The notes beneath the pieces are model-generated. The model did not search any database and was not told the origin of the DNA. It was given only the letters and a program-made list of their open reading frames with translations. Shown here piece after piece: positions 1 through 5,632 of a stretch of 5,632 nt of DNA. Source of the stretch: Pseudomonadota bacterium (lineage in GTDB: Bacteria; Pseudomonadota; Gammaproteobacteria; UBA5335); assembly GCA_002862965.1 (NCBI GenBank), contig PKCW01000033.1:1-5632 (forward strand). The letters are read 5' to 3'. A program made the position numbers and the translations under genes. Numbering within the stretch: position 1 is the first letter of the stretch; every line of letters starts with the position of its first letter.

Positions 1-1
1 T

Positions 2-187
2 GATGGCCGGTCATACGACACCCCGCCCGACCAGGCGCGCATAGGCGCTCAGGCGCTTCTCAGCGTGGAATTGCAGATCACGCTAGACGGCAAACCTGCC
101 AGTCGACGACGGCGCTGTGACCGCTACTGCCGCAGCCTCTCTTACCACTTGACCTCGCTTTATGAGATAATTACTTTAGTCCATTGA
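2..187 (+). CDS. Possible 3' end of an upstream gene (partial, weak)
   Basis: Frame 2 is open from the left edge to a TGA at 185-187, giving about 61 residues that begin DGRSYDTPPDQARIGAQALL. Over the first ~135 bases the third codon positions are mostly G or C and the second positions are poorer in GC, as expected for coding DNA in a GC-rich genome. The last 15 codons are AT-rich and look less like a gene, and the stop would lie inside the candidate promoter of the next gene. I do not recognise a family. No start is visible because the frame is open at the edge. An open frame of this length can arise by chance in GC-rich DNA, so this may simply be intergenic sequence or a decayed gene end. 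Confidence 0.25.
   Translation, partial: DGRSYDTPPDQARIGAQALLSVELQITLDGKPASRRRRCDRYCRSLSYHLTSLYEIITLVH
142..171 (+). promoter_or_regulatory. Alternative upstream promoter candidate
   Basis: A TTACCA box (142-147) stands 18 bases before GATAAT (166-171), which matches the sigma70 -10 consensus at five of six positions. The -35 match is only four of six. A better -35-like hexamer, TTGACC at 149-154, is badly spaced for this -10. The arrangement is weaker than the candidate at 184-211 and may be chance in AT-rich DNA. It could be a second, tandem start for the same operon. Confidence 0.2.
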
Positions 188-205
188 AGAATTTTTATTT
201 TTCAA
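184..205. repeat. Imperfect palindrome over the promoter, possible operator
   Basis: The arms TTGAAGAA (184-191) and TTTTTCAA (198-205) are inverted repeats matching at seven of eight positions, with a 6-base AT spacer. The palindrome covers the candidate -35 box and most of the spacer to the -10, which is where a repressor would block RNA polymerase. Candidate binders in this window are the C-terminal helix-turn-helix of the ATPase and the 197-residue HTH-like protein. AT-rich DNA yields such palindromes easily, so the operator role is tentative. Confidence 0.35.
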
Positions 206-211
206 TATAAA
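184..211 (+). promoter_or_regulatory. Candidate sigma70-type promoter of the operon
   Basis: TTGAAG (184-189) and TATAAA (206-211) are separated by 16 bases. They lie in the only AT-rich stretch of the window, directly upstream of the first gene. Transcription would begin near 218, leaving a short leader of about 22 bases before the ATG at 240. A modest GAGG (225-228) is the only Shine-Dalgarno-like element there. The position and spacing fit a promoter driving the downstream genes. Identification rests on consensus matching alone. Confidence 0.4.
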
Positions 212-239
212 TCAATTAGTTATCGAGGTTGCGGGCGAA

Positions 240-1394
240 ATGAGAGAAGAGCATTCAGATTTAGCCCAGATGGTCCGCCTGGCTTTGGCCGAGCAGAGTG
301 AGGATGTGCGCCTGTTCACGGCGCGGCTAGTCCGCAAGTACCGAGGGACGGCGCCCGACTTGGCCGAGCAGCTCGAACTGTTCCTGAAGTCGAAGCCAGT
401 ACGCAGTGTCTCTCCCATGCGCAAGCTGTCGCCTCAGCCGCCAACGGCCCACGCCTTGCCGGTTGACGACGAATCCCGTCTCTCTCTCCTGAAGGTGTTC
501 AAGGACGAACCGACGACAGATGCGCCGCTGCTGTCCGGCGATGTCGAGGATTCACTGGGGCAACTCATCGCCGAGCGCCGGCAGAGCGATCGACTTCAGG
601 CCATGGGGCTGACGCCGACCCGCTCGGCCATCTTTGTGGGGCCGCCCGGGGTCGGCAAGACACTCACGGCCCGCTGGCTGGCCGCGCAATTGAAGGTGCC
701 GCTGTACGTGCTCGACCTGACAGCCGTGATGAGCAGCCTGCTAGGCAAGAGCGGCACCAACCTGCGGGCGGCCATCGATTTCGCCAAACGCGAGCCTTGC
801 GTGCTGCTGCTGGACGAAATCGACGCTATCGCCAAGCGACGCAGCGATGACAGCGACGTAGGCGAACTCAAGCGCCTGGTCACGGTGATCCTGCAAGAAG
901 TCGACGAATGGCCTGCCAGCAGTGTATTGCTGGCGGCCACCAACCACCCGGAACTGATCGATCCCGCGCTGTGGCGACGCTTCGACCTGGTAGTCCAGTT
1001 CAAGACGCCCGATGAACAGGCAGTCAAGGAAGCCATCAAGCGATTCCTGGGGCCGGACTACGCCCTTTTTGCCCGTTGGATCGACATCCTGGTGTTTGCA
1101 TTCGCCGGCCATTCGTTCAGCGACATCGAGCGCGACGTGCAGCGCTTCCGGCGTGCCGTGGCGCTGGGCACGACCACCGACGCTGATCTGGTCGAAGACT
1201 TCATGAAGGCGCGTGCTTTGGCGCTCGATAGGCAGGGCCGCATCGACCTGGCAGTGATGCTGGCCAAGCAGACCCGCCTGTCCCAGCACACTGTTTCCGA
1301 CATCACCGGGGTGAGCCGGGACACGATCCGAAAGTACACCAATGAGACGTCTGCGGTACGAAAGGCCGCACAACGGAGAAAGGCTGACGCATGA
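240..1394 (+). CDS. AAA+ family ATPase with C-terminal helix-turn-helix
   Basis: This is a 384-residue AAA+ ATPase, probably an ATP-driven remodelling or unfolding protein of the cytoplasm that works with the subtilase encoded next to it. Residues 1-60 are helical and charged. The ATPase core has Walker A GPPGVGKT at 134-141, Walker B VLLLDEID with D192/E193, a sensor-1-like Asn235 in AATNHP, and an arginine-finger pair R246/R247 in LWRRFD. The pore-loop-1 position reads LLG (167-169), without the usual aromatic residue. Near the C-terminus, residues about 345-368 (LSQHTVSDITGVSRDTIRKY) look like a helix-turn-helix, followed by a basic tail. The ATG at 240 has only a weak GAGG upstream, and no in-frame start codon precedes it close by. 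The stop overlaps the next start in ATGA. The ATPase assignment is firm; substrate and partner are inferred. Confidence 0.92.
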   Translation: MREEHSDLAQMVRLALAEQSEDVRLFTARLVRKYRGTAPDLAEQLELFLKSKPVRSVSPMRKLSPQPPTAHALPVDDESRLSLLKVFKDEPTTDAPLLSGDVEDSLGQLIAERRQSDRLQAMGLTPTRSAIFVGPPGVGKTLTARWLAAQLKVPLYVLDLTAVMSSLLGKSGTNLRAAIDFAKREPCVLLLDEIDAIAKRRSDDSDVGELKRLVTVILQEVDEWPASSVLLAATNHPELIDPALWRRFDLVVQFKTPDEQAVKEAIKRFLGPDYALFARWIDILVFAFAGHSFSDIERDVQRFRRAVALGTTTDADLVEDFMKARALALDRQGRIDLAVMLAKQTRLSQHTVSDITGVSRDTIRKYTNETSAVRKAAQRRKADA

Positions 1395-3616
1395 GCCAAA
1401 CCAATTTCCTGATCGGTCGTGGCGAGCTGCTGACCCATGACATCGTCGGTCCGAAGCGCATGCCAGGCAAGGCCGAGGTCTACACGTTCGCGCAGGCGAG
1501 GGAGCGAATGGTTCCTCAGTTCCGCAGTGCAAGCAAGGCGCTGGACGAGCTATCTGCTGACGCTTGCCCGGGCGACTTCGCGGTAGCCCGGCTGATGATG
1601 AATCCCAGCTTCATTGCGCGCTCGTATTTTCCGACAGGACTACTGCGTAGTACGGGACTGGAGTCCATCGGGAGCCGTACCGTCAAGGTCAAGCCGCAGG
1701 CCTGGACCCGCAAGGGGCAGCCGCATGAAACCACAACGACCGAACTGTTTGTCGCCGGCAAGCGCCAGGCTTTCCGCAACCTCTCCCGATGGACGCAAAC
1801 CATTGAGGCGGAATCCGACGAGGGCGAAGATCTTGCCCACATCGAACAGTTTGCCGCCTTTGCGCCAGCAGAGCGAATCGTGGGCCTCGGCGGCCCGAAG
1901 GATCGCTTTTTCGAAGTAGGCCTACATCTGCTACCGGATGAAGACCCGGGCCTAATCCAGAAGGCTTTCGTGAAGTTCGCGCAGCAGGAAGGCGTGAAGG
2001 TCCACAGTGAAGTCGATTTCATCGCCGGCAATCTGTGGTTCGTGCCGGTCGAGGGCAAGCCGCGCGACATTGAGCGGTTGGCCAGCTTCGCCTTCGTGCG
2101 GGTGATCCGTCCCGTGCCAAAGCTGCGTGGTATCCGTCCCTTGCAACGCAGTGGTGGGCCCTCAGTGGGATGCAGCCTCCCCACCGAACAGGCCCTTTCA
2201 TCCGAACCTCGTGTCGCCATCCTGGACGGTGGCCTGCCTAAGCACCATCCGATCGGCCCCTGGCTGCGCTCGTACCGCAAGCTCGACGAAGACGCCGACG
2301 ATGATCCGGACGGCCCGGAGCATGGCTTGGGCGTGACCTCCGCCGTGCTGTTCGGTCCGATCCAGCCCAACGGTACGGTCGGCAGGCCGTTCGCCCCGGT
2401 GGACCATCTGCGCGTGCTGGACCAGGAGGCGGGCGGCGAAGATCCATTGGAGTTGTATCGCACACTCGGTCTCATCGAGCAGGTTCTGCTGTCGAGGTCC
2501 TACGAGTTCATCAACCTGAGCCTGGGCCCAGATCTCGAAGTGGAGGACCGGGAAGTCCACGCTTGGACGTCCGTTATCGACGAGTTGCTCAGCGACGGCG
2601 ATACGCTCATGACGGTGGCCGTTGGCAATAACGGAGACCGGGACCGCGAGCTCGGCTACAACCGCGTGCAGGTTCCATCGGATTGCGTGAATGCGCTCGC
2701 GGTCGGCGCGGCCGACGACACCGATGCTGGCTGGGCACGCGCGCCCTACAGCGCGATCGGGCCGGGCCGCAGCCCTGGGGTTATCAAGCCAGACCTGATG
2801 GCGTTCGGTGGCAACCCAGCAGCCAAATACTTTCATGTGTTGGCGCCGAACGTGAAGCCGGTGCTGACGCCGCAGTTGGGTACCAGCTTCGCGGCTCCGT
2901 ACCTGCTGCGTAGCGCGGTCGGCGTACGCGCGATCCTGGGCGGAGATCTGACGCCACTCGCCATCAAGGCCCTTCTGGTTCACGCGGCCGATCCTGGCGA
3001 GCATGATCCGGTCGAAGTGGGTTGGGGCAAGATTCCTGAGGACACCCTCGACATTATCACCTGCCCGGATGGTGTGGCCCGCGTGGTCTACCAGGGCGAG
3101 CTCAAGCCCAGTAAGTACTTGCGTGCCAGCCTGCCGCTGCCCAAGGAAGGACTGCTCGGCAATGTGCGTCTGAAGGCGACGTTCTGCTATGCCTCACCCA
3201 CCGATCCGCAGGATGCCGCGGCCTACACCAAGGCCGGCCTCGAAGTCGTCTTCCGGCCCAACGACGAGAAGATCAAGGATGGCAAGAGCAACGCGGATAC
3301 CAAGGGCTTCTTCGACTTGAAGAAGTTCGCCACCGAGCAGGAGCGGCGTTCGGATCAGGGCAAATGGGAAACTGTGCTGCACGGAGCCAAGACCTTCCGC
3401 GGCTCCAGCCTCAAGAACCCCGTTTTCGACATTCACTACAACGCCCGCGACGGCGGCGGCCGGGCCACCACTGGTGCCGAGAAGATCCGCTATGCACTGA
3501 TCCTCTCGGTCGAGGCCCCGAAGCATGCTGATCTCTACAACGACATCTTGCGTGCCTATGCCAAAACCCTCGTGCCGATCCAGCCGCAGGTGTCCTTGCC
3601 GATTCGTGTTCGGTGA
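1391..3616 (+). CDS. Subtilisin-like (S8) serine protease, intracellular type
   Basis: This 741-residue protease of the subtilase family has an intact catalytic triad: Asp279 in VAILDGG, His311 in EHGLGVTSA and Ser499 in GTSFAAPY. The oxyanion-hole Asn is N413 in VAVGNNG. It begins with a long N-terminal region without signal peptide or membrane segment, so it probably acts in the cytoplasm. Residues about 173-245 have the alternating strand/helix look of an I9-type propeptide just before the catalytic domain, which may be an inhibitory domain (inference). After the catalytic domain (about 272-550), residues about 575-741 look beta-rich, possibly an accessory substrate-binding domain. The start is supported by GGAGAAAGG (1375-1383) and by the ATGA overlap with the ATPase gene, implying coupled translation and a joint function. 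The protease assignment is firm; the target is unknown. Confidence 0.92.
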   Translation: MSQTNFLIGRGELLTHDIVGPKRMPGKAEVYTFAQARERMVPQFRSASKALDELSADACPGDFAVARLMMNPSFIARSYFPTGLLRSTGLESIGSRTVKVKPQAWTRKGQPHETTTTELFVAGKRQAFRNLSRWTQTIEAESDEGEDLAHIEQFAAFAPAERIVGLGGPKDRFFEVGLHLLPDEDPGLIQKAFVKFAQQEGVKVHSEVDFIAGNLWFVPVEGKPRDIERLASFAFVRVIRPVPKLRGIRPLQRSGGPSVGCSLPTEQALSSEPRVAILDGGLPKHHPIGPWLRSYRKLDEDADDDPDGPEHGLGVTSAVLFGPIQPNGTVGRPFAPVDHLRVLDQEAGGEDPLELYRTLGLIEQVLLSRSYEFINLSLGPDLEVEDREVHAWTSVIDELLSDGDTLMTVAVGNNGDRDRELGYNRVQVPSDCVNALAVGAADDTDAGWARAPYSAIGPGRSPGVIKPDLMAFGGNPAAKYFHVLAPNVKPVLTPQLGTSFAAPYLLRSAVGVRAILGGDLTPLAIKALLVHAADPGEHDPVEVGWGKIPEDTLDIITCPDGVARVVYQGELKPSKYLRASLPLPKEGLLGNVRLKATFCYASPTDPQDAAAYTKAGLEVVFRPNDEKIKDGKSNADTKGFFDLKKFATEQERRSDQGKWETVLHGAKTFRGSSLKNPVFDIHYNARDGGGRATTGAEKIRYALILSVEAPKHADLYNDILRAYAKTLVPIQPQVSLPIRVR

Positions 3617-3670
3617 CGGTGGAAAAGAGAACGCATGTATAGAGCGGGCTGACGGGCAAGGAGAAGATCG
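3617..3670 (+). other. 54-base gap between protease and sigma-like genes
   Basis: This short non-coding spacer is the largest gap inside the gene cluster. I see no hairpin followed by a T-run, so no intrinsic terminator, and no convincing -35/-10 pair. Read-through transcription from the protease gene is therefore the simplest explanation for expression of the genes that follow. A five-codon ATG frame (3635-3652) is present but has nothing to support it. Confidence 0.5.
3658..3663 (+). promoter_or_regulatory. Strong Shine-Dalgarno deciding the sigma-like gene start
   Basis: AAGGAG lies seven bases before the ATG at 3671, which is near-ideal spacing. It fixes that start and suggests the sigma-like gene is translated independently, unlike the other downstream genes, which overlap or abut their predecessors. 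Confidence 0.7.
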
Positions 3671-4450
3671 ATGCCGAAACCCTTGAGAAGCAAGGATAAA
3701 AACGGGGAGCCGTTCGCGCGCCCCCCGGAGATCGACGCCTGTTTGCAGAGGCTGGAGTCGATCGATGCCGCGACACGCCTGCAGGCCTTCACCGTCGCGT
3801 CGAGGAAGAGCGACGGCTATGTGCCGTCGGAAGCACTGACATATTTCCTGCGGCGCGCCCATGCGACAGGCGCAAAGGACGAGTTCAAGCAGCTTTTCGG
3901 ACTGCTCATGAAGCGCGTCGGGCAGTCTCTGTTTGCATCGATCCCGGACTCTCGTATGGCCGGGGCACAAGACATCCGAGAAGAGGTCATGAGCCGATTC
4001 GCTGAGCGAATTGCCAAGGACTGCAGCGGCCGCTTCGCTATGCTGGATTTCTTTGAAGTGCGGTTCGACCTAGCATTCGCCCGGTTCCGCAAGACCGTGC
4101 TGAGGCAGATTGGTCCGGCCTCGGTCCTTACAGTGCCGTTGTCCACGGATGACAATGAGGGTCAGGACATTTCACCGGAAGTCGAGGCAGCAGCGGCCGA
4201 CTTCCTCGGAGGCGACCCTCAAAAAATTGACGACCCGGCTTTCCGGTTGGAGTTGGACGCTGCGATTGACGCATTACCAGACGATCAGAGGCGGGTCGTT
4301 GGCTTGCTACGGCAAGGCTTCCAGATCGACTCGAAGGACCCGAACATCATGACTATCGCGAAGATGCTCCAGTGCGATGAGAGAACCGTGCGCAATCGCC
4401 GCGACCGTGCCTACAAGACCCTCAGGTCTGTTCTGCAGGAGGACGCATGA
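3671..4450 (+). CDS. Divergent sigma-70-like protein
   Basis: This 259-residue protein looks like a sigma-70 family member of alternative or ECF-like type, which would direct RNA polymerase to a set of promoters. Residues about 195-255 resemble region 4: LDAAIDALPDDQRRVV, then a turn and a helix-turn-helix around 225-245 (TIAKMLQCDERTVRNRRDRA). The loop before that helix (QIDSKDPN) is longer than in usual ECF factors. Residues about 72-140 resemble region 2, including GAQDIREEVMSRFAERI, which matches the position of the conserved DAEDLVQEVF stretch but is poorly conserved. An acidic linker (about 159-190) joins the two. About 70 N-terminal residues precede region 2. It overlaps the next gene by ATGA. 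Region 4 is convincing; true sigma activity, as against a sigma-derived DNA-binding regulator, is uncertain. Confidence 0.8.
   Translation: MPKPLRSKDKNGEPFARPPEIDACLQRLESIDAATRLQAFTVASRKSDGYVPSEALTYFLRRAHATGAKDEFKQLFGLLMKRVGQSLFASIPDSRMAGAQDIREEVMSRFAERIAKDCSGRFAMLDFFEVRFDLAFARFRKTVLRQIGPASVLTVPLSTDDNEGQDISPEVEAAAADFLGGDPQKIDDPAFRLELDAAIDALPDDQRRVVGLLRQGFQIDSKDPNIMTIAKMLQCDERTVRNRRDRAYKTLRSVLQEDA
4437..4442 (+). promoter_or_regulatory. Shine-Dalgarno inside the sigma-like gene's end
   Basis: A perfect AGGAGG sits in the last codons of the sigma-like gene, four bases before the ATG at 4447. Together with the ATGA overlap it fixes this start and points to tightly coupled, roughly equimolar synthesis of the two proteins. 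Confidence 0.7.
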
Positions 4451-5040
4451 GTACGTCAAAGCCTTTCGCTGCAGACGAGGAATCTGTGCTGATGGCGTTC
4501 TCCATGGAGCCCAACCATGGCCGGGAAACGCTTGAACGCTACATTAGGGAGTACCCGCAGCATGCGACCGCGCTGATCGACTGTTCGATCGATCTGCTTT
4601 ATGAGGCGCCAGAAGGCGATGTTCCGGCGACCGAAGTGCCGGACAGCGCGATTGATAAGGCCTGGCAGCGATTCGAGCGGGCTGTCCAGCAGCCCGATGC
4701 GGAGGTTGCGAATCCGTTCACCAAGCTCAATACGAGCAGCTTCAAGTCGCTCGCACGCAGCCTGGACGTCAGTAACCTCTTCCTCATGCGGGTGCGCGAT
4801 CGGGCCATTCGTACAGCCACCATTCCTGCCCGATTCGTCGAGAAGCTTGCGTCAGAACTGGGTGTCACCGTTCAATCTGTGAACGCATACCTGCAGGGGC
4901 CACCGGGCATGGTTTCCGGACACGCTTTTCGGTCAAATGTGAAGCCGAGTGTGGGCGAGCAGATCACGTTCGACCAAGCTGTCGCGACTTCACAACTCAC
5001 GCCGGAGCAGCAGGCGACGCTAAAGGCACTGTCGGACTGA
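4447..5040 (+). CDS. Hypothetical regulator with HTH-like core, possible sigma partner
   Basis: I cannot assign this 197-residue protein to a named family. Residues 11-52 are helical and acidic. Residues about 97-150 run FKSLARSLDVSNLFLMRV, then TIPARFVEKLASELGVTVQS and a final helix. This arrangement of short helices and turns resembles a helix-turn-helix or XRE-like domain of the kind seen in regulators beside ImmA-type proteases. The tail (about 170-197) carries FDQAVATSQLTPEQQATL. There is no membrane segment, so it is not a classical membrane anti-sigma factor. The gene lies between the sigma-like gene (4-base overlap) and the metallopeptidase gene (3 bases away). It may therefore be a cytoplasmic anti-sigma or repressor and the protease's substrate. 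That role comes from gene order and the ImmR/ImmA and DdrO/IrrE precedents, not from demonstrated homology. Confidence 0.7.
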   Translation: MSTSKPFAADEESVLMAFSMEPNHGRETLERYIREYPQHATALIDCSIDLLYEAPEGDVPATEVPDSAIDKAWQRFERAVQQPDAEVANPFTKLNTSSFKSLARSLDVSNLFLMRVRDRAIRTATIPARFVEKLASELGVTVQSVNAYLQGPPGMVSGHAFRSNVKPSVGEQITFDQAVATSQLTPEQQATLKALSD

Positions 5041-5043
5041 ACG

Positions 5044-5632
5044 ATGGACGCCACCGAGGCCGCTCGACTGGAAGCAGAACGCCTGCACCGTGCGAACGTC
5101 GCGGCCGGCGGAGATCCGACCCGGCCTTTAGTGTTTGCGCTTCAGGAGGCCTCAAATCGCGGCTTGGATGTGTACGCGCTGCGAGAAGGAGACCCACAGC
5201 TTAAGGGAGGCAAAGCCACGTTCGACTGTCAGGCTGGAGGCATCCTCTACGAGGATCGTGGATCAGACTTCGAGCGCGCGTTTTTGATTGCACACGAACT
5301 CGGCCATGTCGTGCTGGAAGGTGGCACGCTCGATGTGGTGACGGTGGATGTCGAGCCCGACCGATCGCTGGAAGACGCACCGGTGGGCGTCGATCGTGTC
5401 CTTGACTACGGGGCGCGTGAGCGACGTGAAGTGAAGATGGACCTCTTCGCGCGCGAGTTCCTGCTGCCGCGTCCTGTGTTGCGCGAGTTGCATGTCAACG
5501 AAGGACTGACATCCGACGCGATCGCGATGCGCTTCGGCGCGCCGCTCGCTGTGGTGCAGCAACAGTTGCTTGATGCACTGCTGCTGCCAGCGGCCGAAGA
5601 GCCGAACCCCGTAGGCGCCGGCGCCGTGGCAG
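5044..5632 (+). CDS. ImmA/IrrE-type zinc metallopeptidase, 3'-truncated by window
   Basis: The frame is open at the right edge, with 196 codons visible. The zinc site HELGH is at residues 84-88 in FLIAHELGHVVLEGG. About 40 residues later comes FAREFLLP (135-142), the counterpart of the FA..LLMP stretch of the ImmA/IrrE (M78, formerly DUF955) family. Glu129, or possibly Glu126, is a candidate third zinc ligand. Members of this family cut HTH regulators, as ImmA does to ImmR and IrrE to DdrO. The ATG at 5044 is three bases after the upstream stop. No good Shine-Dalgarno is near (AAAGG at 5022-5026 is too far), so translation may be coupled. Residues after about 183 (AEEPNPVGAGAVA) look like a linker, so the protein may continue into another domain. 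Family is firm; total length and any fusion partner are unknown. Confidence 0.85.
   Translation, partial: MDATEAARLEAERLHRANVAAGGDPTRPLVFALQEASNRGLDVYALREGDPQLKGGKATFDCQAGGILYEDRGSDFERAFLIAHELGHVVLEGGTLDVVTVDVEPDRSLEDAPVGVDRVLDYGARERREVKMDLFAREFLLPRPVLRELHVNEGLTSDAIAMRFGAPLAVVQQQLLDALLLPAAEEPNPVGAGAVA

Noticed and set aside
33..56. AGGCGC three times within 24 bases (33, 43, 51)
   Set aside because: The spacing is irregular (10 then 8 bases) and the unit is short and GC-rich. It is expected by chance in this composition and is not a convincing array or iteron.
741..1532. Long minus-strand open frame (263 codons) opposite the ATPase gene
   Set aside because: It is an antisense shadow in GC-rich DNA. 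It overlaps a gene with clear Walker motifs and encodes no recognisable domain.
1516..2475. Minus-strand open frame of 319 codons opposite the protease gene
   Set aside because: Its translation is Ser/Arg/Pro-rich and low in complexity, typical of an antisense reading of a GC-rich gene. The + strand here encodes the catalytic domain of the subtilase.
3635..3652. Five-codon frame (ATG to TGA) ahead of the sigma-like gene, a possible leader peptide
   Set aside because: It is too short to judge, with no runs of regulatory codons and no alternative hairpins or attenuator nearby.
3617..3670. Intrinsic terminator or separate promoter between the protease and sigma-like genes
   Set aside because: No stem-loop with a T-run and no paired -35/-10 boxes could be found.
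3194..3970. Minus-strand open frame of 258 codons spanning the protease/sigma-like junction
   Set aside because: It covers two well-supported + strand genes and the Shine-Dalgarno at 3658, and shows no domain or ribosome-binding site.
1..5632. CRISPR array, tRNA, rRNA, insertion sequence or attachment site
   Set aside because: No regularly spaced repeats, transposase motifs, cloverleaf or terminal inverted repeats were seen on either strand.

Overview
The window comes from a high-GC, strongly coding-biased bacterial genome. Codon use, the ATGA-type gene overlaps and Shine-Dalgarno sites suggest a beta- or gammaproteobacterium (Pseudomonas, Burkholderiales or Xanthomonadales-like). This taxonomic guess is an inference, since no rRNA or other marker gene is present. 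All five well-supported genes are on the + strand, tightly packed, and look like one transcription unit. The content (paired ATPase and protease, a divergent sigma-like protein, an HTH-type regulator and an ImmA/IrrE-type metalloprotease) is typical of accessory islands rather than of housekeeping DNA.

Layout. Positions 1-239 are a leader. It may hold the last codons of an upstream gene (2-187, weak), and it turns sharply AT-rich at about 160-230. That AT-rich part contains a candidate sigma70 promoter (184-211) overlapped by an imperfect palindrome (184-205). Positions 240-1394 encode an AAA+ ATPase with a C-terminal helix-turn-helix. Positions 1391-3616 overlap it by an ATGA junction and encode a 741-residue, apparently cytoplasmic, subtilisin-like (S8) serine protease with an intact Asp-His-Ser triad. 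After a 54-base gap with a strong Shine-Dalgarno, 3671-4450 encodes a divergent sigma-70-like protein. A second ATGA overlap leads to 4447-5040, a 197-residue protein with an HTH-like core. Three bases later comes 5044-5632, an ImmA/IrrE-like zinc metallopeptidase domain (HELGH) that runs off the right edge still open.

How the genes may work together (inference). The first two genes look like an unfoldase/sensor ATPase coupled to an intracellular subtilase, a possible conflict or anti-phage effector. The last three look like a regulatory cassette. In ICEBs1 the ImmA protease cleaves the HTH repressor ImmR, and in Deinococcus IrrE cleaves DdrO. By analogy, the metallopeptidase here could act on the neighbouring 197-residue regulator and so free the sigma-like protein. 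Whether the two halves form one system or two adjacent ones cannot be decided from this window.
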